Positions 60,552 to 64,000 of a stretch of DNA of 64,000 nucleotides are shown piece by piece. A model generated the notes under the pieces. It was not told where the DNA came from, searched no databases, and saw only the letters and a list, made by a program, of their open reading frames with translations. Every line of letters starts with the position of its first letter. Position 1 is the first letter of the stretch. The position numbers were made by a program, and so were the translations under genes. Source of the stretch: Amnibacterium setariae (GTDB lineage: Bacteria; Actinomycetota; Actinomycetes; Actinomycetales; Microbacteriaceae); assembly GCF_003581425.1 (NCBI RefSeq), contig NZ_QXTG01000001.1:62001-126000 (forward strand), written 5' to 3'.

Positions 60552-61981
60552 GCGCCCTCGATCGGGGGCACTGCGGCCTTCTCGCCGGTCCGGAGGCGGG
60601 AGTGGCGGCGGGAGTACGTGAAGTAGATGATCAGGCCGACGACCAGCCAGACCACGAACCGCAGCTTCGTCTCGTTCGGCAGCGTGAAGATCAGGTAGCC
60701 GCAGAGCAGGATGCCGATGATCGGGACCACGGGCACGAGCGGGACGCGGAACGGCCGCTCCAGGTCCGGGCGCGTGCGGCGCAGCACGATCACGCCGATG
60801 TTCACGAGCACGAACGCGAACAGGGTGCCGATGTTCGTCAGCTCGACGATCACGTTGAGCGGGACCAGCGCCGCGAGGATCGCGATGAGGATCCCGAACC
60901 CGACGGTGATCTTCGCGGGGGTGCCGAAGCGCGGGCTGACCGTGGCGAGCCGCCGGGGCAGCAGGCCGTCGCGGCACATCGCGAAGAAGATGCGCGTCTG
61001 CCCGTACATGATCACGAGCACGACGCTCGTGATCGCGATCAGGGCGCCGAGCGAGAGCACCGCACCCGCCCAGGGGATGCCCGCGCCCTCGCGGAGGGCC
61101 GTGGAGAGGGGTGCGTCGCTGCCCGAGAGCGACTTGGTGCTCGCGATCCCGACCGCGGTGAAGGAGACGAGCACGTACAGGAGCGTCGAGATGAGCAGCG
61201 ACGCGATGATCGCGATCGGGAGGTCGCGGGCCGGCCGCTTCACCTCCTCCGACGCCGTCGTCACCGCGTCGAAGCCGATGTAGGCGAAGAAGATCGTGCT
61301 CGCCGCGGCGGCGATGCCCGGGAAGCCCTTGGGGGCGAAGGGCTCGAAGTGGCTGCCGTTGAAGGCCGTGAAGGCGACGGCGATGAAGAACAGCAGGATC
61401 ACGATCTTCACGCCGACCATCACGGCGTTCACGCGGGCGCTCTCCCGGGTGCCGATCGTGAGCAGCGCGGTGATGCCGAGCACGACCACGACGGCCGGGA
61501 TGTTGAAGACGCCGCCGTCGGACGGCGACTTCGAGATCGCGTCCGGCAGGGCGAAGTCGAACGCGGACTTCAGGAACTCGTTGATGTTCCCGCCCCAGCC
61601 GACCGCGACCGCGGCGACCGAGACCCCGTACTCGAGGATCAGGTCCCACCCGATGATGAACGCGATCAGCTCGCCGAGCGTGGCGTAGGAGAACGTGTAG
61701 GCGCTGCCGGAGACGGGCACGACGGCCGCGAGCTCGGCGTAGGAGAGCGCGGAGAAGGCGCAGGTGACGCCCGCGAGCACGAAGGCGAGCACGACGCCCG
61801 GGCCGGCGAGGCCGGCGCCCTGGCCGATGACGACGAAGATGCCGGTGCCGATGATCGCGCCGACGCCGAGCGCCGTGAGCGCGACGGGACCGATCGTCTT
61901 CTTGAGCTGCTCGCCCTCGGTCCCCGTGTCCTTCACGAGGTCGGCGATGTCCCGCGTGATGAACAGGTCCCTGACGGCCAC
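60548..61981 (-). CDS. APC-family amino acid permease (CAT/YfnA-like)
   Basis: 477 residues with about 12-13 helices. The family signature LTALGVGAIIGTGIFVVIGQGAG is at about 34-56, and SGSAYTFSYATLGELIAFIIGWDLILEYG near 96-124 is typical of the cationic amino acid transporter group. It imports amino acids by proton symport or exchange. It is co-translated with a downstream tandem Usp protein, a combination also known from other permease-Usp fusions and operons. Confidence 0.9.
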   Translation of the reverse strand: MAVRDLFITRDIADLVKDTGTEGEQLKKTIGPVALTALGVGAIIGTGIFVVIGQGAGLAGPGVVLAFVLAGVTCAFSALSYAELAAVVPVSGSAYTFSYATLGELIAFIIGWDLILEYGVSVAAVAVGWGGNINEFLKSAFDFALPDAISKSPSDGGVFNIPAVVVVLGITALLTIGTRESARVNAVMVGVKIVILLFFIAVAFTAFNGSHFEPFAPKGFPGIAAAASTIFFAYIGFDAVTTASEEVKRPARDLPIAIIASLLISTLLYVLVSFTAVGIASTKSLSGSDAPLSTALREGAGIPWAGAVLSLGALIAITSVVLVIMYGQTRIFFAMCRDGLLPRRLATVSPRFGTPAKITVGFGILIAILAALVPLNVIVELTNIGTLFAFVLVNIGVIVLRRTRPDLERPFRVPLVPVVPIIGILLCGYLIFTLPNETKLRFVVWLVVGLIIYFTYSRRHSRLRTGEKAAVPPIEGA

Positions 61982-62097
61982 TGCGGCCCCCTCCCGACCG
62001 GCCGGCGCCGGATCGACGCCAGCCTGGCCCGGAGGGGGCCGCAGAGGGAACGCTTTGTCGGCGTACTCCTAGTTCTCGGAAACCTCCCCGTGCGCCG

Positions 62098-62973
62098 TCA
62101 GCGACCGAGGGGTCGCCCGGCCATCGCCTCGAGCCGGGCGATGCGCTGCCGCATCGGCGGGTGCGTCGAGAACAGCTGGCCGACGTCCTGCGCACGGAAC
62201 GGGTTCGCGATCATCAGGTGGCTCGTCGACTGCAGCTGCGGCTCCGGCGCGAGCGGCCGCGCCTGCACGCCGCGCTCCAGCTTGGCCAGCGCGGAGGCGA
62301 GGGCGAGCGGATCGCCGGTCAGCCGAGCGCCGTCCTCGTCGGCGTCGTACTCGCGGGTGCGGCTGATCGCCATCTGCACGAGGCCGGCCGCGAGCGGGCC
62401 GAGGAACAGCATCAGCAGGCCGCCGGCGGCGCCGCCGCCGCGCTCGCGGTCGTTGCCGCCACCGCCGAAGAACATCGCCGCGTAGGCGAGGTAGGTGATG
62501 ACCGAGCTCATCGCGGCGGCGATCGAGCCCGTGAGCATGTCCCGGTTGTAGACGTGCATCAGCTCGTGCCCGAGGACGCCGCGCAGCTCGCGCTCGTCCA
62601 GGATCTGCAGGATCCCCTCGGTCGCGCAGACCGCGGCGTGCTGCGGGTTGCGGCCGGTCGCGAAGGCGTTCGGCGCCATCGTCGGCGAGACGTAGAGCTT
62701 CGGCATCGGCTGGCCGGCCTTCGCCGAGAGCTCCTGCACGATGCGGTGCATCGCGGGCTGCTCGGCGGCCGTGACCGGCCGGGCGCGCATCGCCTTGATG
62801 GCGACGGTGTCGCTGAACCAGTACGTGCCGAGGTTGATCGCGAGCGCGATGACGAGCGCGATCGTCAGCGCGCCGAGGTTCGCACCGAAGAGCAGGTAGC
62901 TGGCGAGCAGGATGACGCCGCTGAGCAGTCCGAAGAGCAGAGCGGTCTTCAGGCCGTTGTAGTGGCGGTGCAT
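62098..62973 (-). CDS. htpX: M48-family membrane zinc protease HtpX
   Basis: 291 residues. Two N-terminal helices (about 9-28 and 32-50) are followed by the zinc motif VLGHELMHVYNRD (HEXXH) near 133-145, two more helices and the third ligand in SRTREYDADEDGA. The C-terminal STHPPMRQRIARLEAM is typical. It degrades damaged membrane proteins. The ATG at 62973 is preceded by GAAGGG. A start 12 bases further up (62985) is less likely. Confidence 0.93.
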   Translation of the reverse strand: MHRHYNGLKTALLFGLLSGVILLASYLLFGANLGALTIALVIALAINLGTYWFSDTVAIKAMRARPVTAAEQPAMHRIVQELSAKAGQPMPKLYVSPTMAPNAFATGRNPQHAAVCATEGILQILDERELRGVLGHELMHVYNRDMLTGSIAAAMSSVITYLAYAAMFFGGGGNDRERGGGAAGGLLMLFLGPLAAGLVQMAISRTREYDADEDGARLTGDPLALASALAKLERGVQARPLAPEPQLQSTSHLMIANPFRAQDVGQLFSTHPPMRQRIARLEAMAGRPLGR

Positions 62974-63354
62974 GGTCCCTTCCATTCCGCGCCGCGCATG
63001 CGGCGACGTTCATGTCAACAGCAGGGTGGAGGTGCGTCTTCCCGGATCCCCCGCACCCGCCTTGGAGCCGGCCAAGAGTTCCATGAGGCCGAGAAGCGGT
63101 CCGACCGGCAGCGGAGGCCGCCCCGTTTCGGGGGACGACACCGCGTCGAACCTCCGTGCACCACGTTCGACGGATCCGCACGGAACCCCGTTCTGCCCCG
63201 GAATTCCGGGGTGGACCGCTCGTCGTCCCCCTCCCCGGCGCCGACGGCCTCGCGGATTGCCCGTCGGCCTGCCGCGTTCTGGGGGATGGGGGGACACGGC
63301 GTGTCCCCCCATCCTTCCCTCGGCCCTGATTCGGGCCTGGAGAGGAACCCGACC
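62974..63354. other. 381-base intergenic region with palindrome and leader hairpin
   Basis: No gene seen between htpX (minus) and the secreted protein gene (plus). It contains a 16-base perfect palindrome CCCCGGAATTCCGGGG (63196-63211), a possible operator, and a perfect 14-base-pair stem GGATGGGGGGACAC / GTGTCCCCCCATCC with loop GGC (63284-63314) that ends 40 bases before the start codon at 63355. The latter would form a strong hairpin in the mRNA leader. Confidence 0.65.
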
Positions 63355-64000
63355 ATGTCGCCCATCACAGCCGCGAAGCGGTTGCGATTCACGCCCCTGG
63401 CGCTGACCACCGTCCTGCTGTCCGCGGGGCTGCTGTCGCTGTCCGTGACCGGCACGCTGTCCGGCTTCACCGCCCAGATCACGAACAGCGCGAACACCGT
63501 CACAACCGGCTCGCTCGTGCTGCAGGAGGGCGTCGGCAGCAACGCCACGACCTTCACCTGCACCTCCGTCGACGGCTCGAGCATCACGACCAACGCGTCG
63601 ACGTGCTCGACCGTCAACACGTTCGGCGGCACCGGCTCCCAGACGATGGTCCCCGGCCAGACGGTGACCCAGACCGTGACCTTCAAGAACAGCGGCACCC
63701 TGAACGCCAGCACGTTCACGCTCGCGCCCGCCGGCTGCACCCAGTCCGCCCCGACCGCGCCCGCAGGATCCGCGACGGACCTCTGCACGAAGCTGAGCGT
63801 CGTCGTCACGCAGAGCGGCGGCACCACCGGTGGCGTCTACAACGGCACCCTTGCCGCCTTCACGGCGCAGAAGCCCCTCACGACCCTCGCCGCCGGCGCC
63901 TCCACGACGTTCACCTTCGCGGTCACGCTGGACGGCGCGGCGACCAACGCCTACCAGGGCCTGCAGGCCTCGGTGCCGATGACGTGGACGCTGAACAGCT
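63355..64000 (+). CDS. SipW-type secreted protein, N-terminal part (runs off right edge)
   Basis: 215 codons are in the window and no stop is reached. A signal peptide (RLRFTPLALTTVLLSAGLLSLSVTGTLSGF) is directly followed by TAQITNSANTVTTGSLVLQE, the layout of TasA/camelysin-like proteins processed by a SipW-type signal peptidase. The rest is Thr/Ser/Gly-rich and beta-strand-like with several Cys pairs (FTCTS, STCST, GCTQS, LCTKL). It is probably a surface or fibre protein. The ATG at 63355 follows GAGAGGA. Downstream signal peptidase or partner genes would lie outside the window. Confidence 0.75.
   Translation, partial: MSPITAAKRLRFTPLALTTVLLSAGLLSLSVTGTLSGFTAQITNSANTVTTGSLVLQEGVGSNATTFTCTSVDGSSITTNASTCSTVNTFGGTGSQTMVPGQTVTQTVTFKNSGTLNASTFTLAPAGCTQSAPTAPAGSATDLCTKLSVVVTQSGGTTGGVYNGTLAAFTAQKPLTTLAAGASTTFTFAVTLDGAATNAYQGLQASVPMTWTLNS

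Overview
The window is about 72% GC by eye and is packed with short-spaced genes that often overlap by four bases (ATGA or GTGA junctions). GTG starts are common, and typical small proteins include a DUF7882-like protein, Tat-exported ferritin-like proteins and DUF202 pairs. Together these point to a high-GC actinobacterium, most likely a member of Microbacteriaceae; I cannot name the genus. Most of it reads as ordinary chromosome.

Left end (1-3668): a stretch of lower GC and different codon use ends at a 3' fragment of a tRNA-Arg(ACG) gene followed by that tRNA's terminator. I read this as the right end of an element integrated in tRNA-Arg. It carries a partial membrane protein, a small membrane protein, an ECF sigma factor overlapping a membrane DUF4232 protein, and a frameshifted NarL-type response regulator. 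A truncated tetR lies just outside.

4-23 kb: GlxA-type regulator, GAPDH, adenylate kinase, a 14-helix drug exporter with its own operator, an orphan DNA methyltransferase, acyl-CoA oxidase, glycerate kinase, an LCP-DedA operon, a secreted amidase, a ferritin-like protein, TerC, an AraC regulator and an XdhC-type protein.

23-36 kb: a short UvrA-like ABC protein behind a 635-base, hairpin-rich leader; a His-rich DUF4396 membrane protein behind CsoR-like boxes; a polyol/sugar oxidation group (alditol oxidase, Gfo/Idh/MocA, SMP-30 lactonase); two small proteins; a second ferritin-like protein; a quinone oxidoreductase; a lytic transglycosylase-like protein; and a divergent pair of DJ-1/PfpI proteins.

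36-48 kb: a P-loop kinase, GH38 alpha-mannosidase and GH2 hydrolase form a glycan-degrading group. Three regulator/target units follow (MarR-VOC, TetR-hydrolase, TetR-SRPBCC-DUF1304), each with readable paired palindromic operators. There is also a LacI-like protein without a DNA-binding domain and tRNA-Ser(TGA).

48-64 kb: an MFS exporter, HAD phosphatase-serS operon, diacylglycerol kinase, an unusual fused TyrA-PheA protein, phosphoglucomutase, an AbiEi-like/nuclease-like gene bracketed by two copies of one long palindrome, a DUF202 pair, a VanY-type peptidase, a permease-UspA operon, HtpX, and the start of a SipW-type secreted protein.

Two themes run through the window. Many genes have a TANNNT-type -10 hexamer 6-8 bases before the start codon with no Shine-Dalgarno, so they are probably leaderless. 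Very long near-perfect palindromes without a U tract sit at gene 3' ends.
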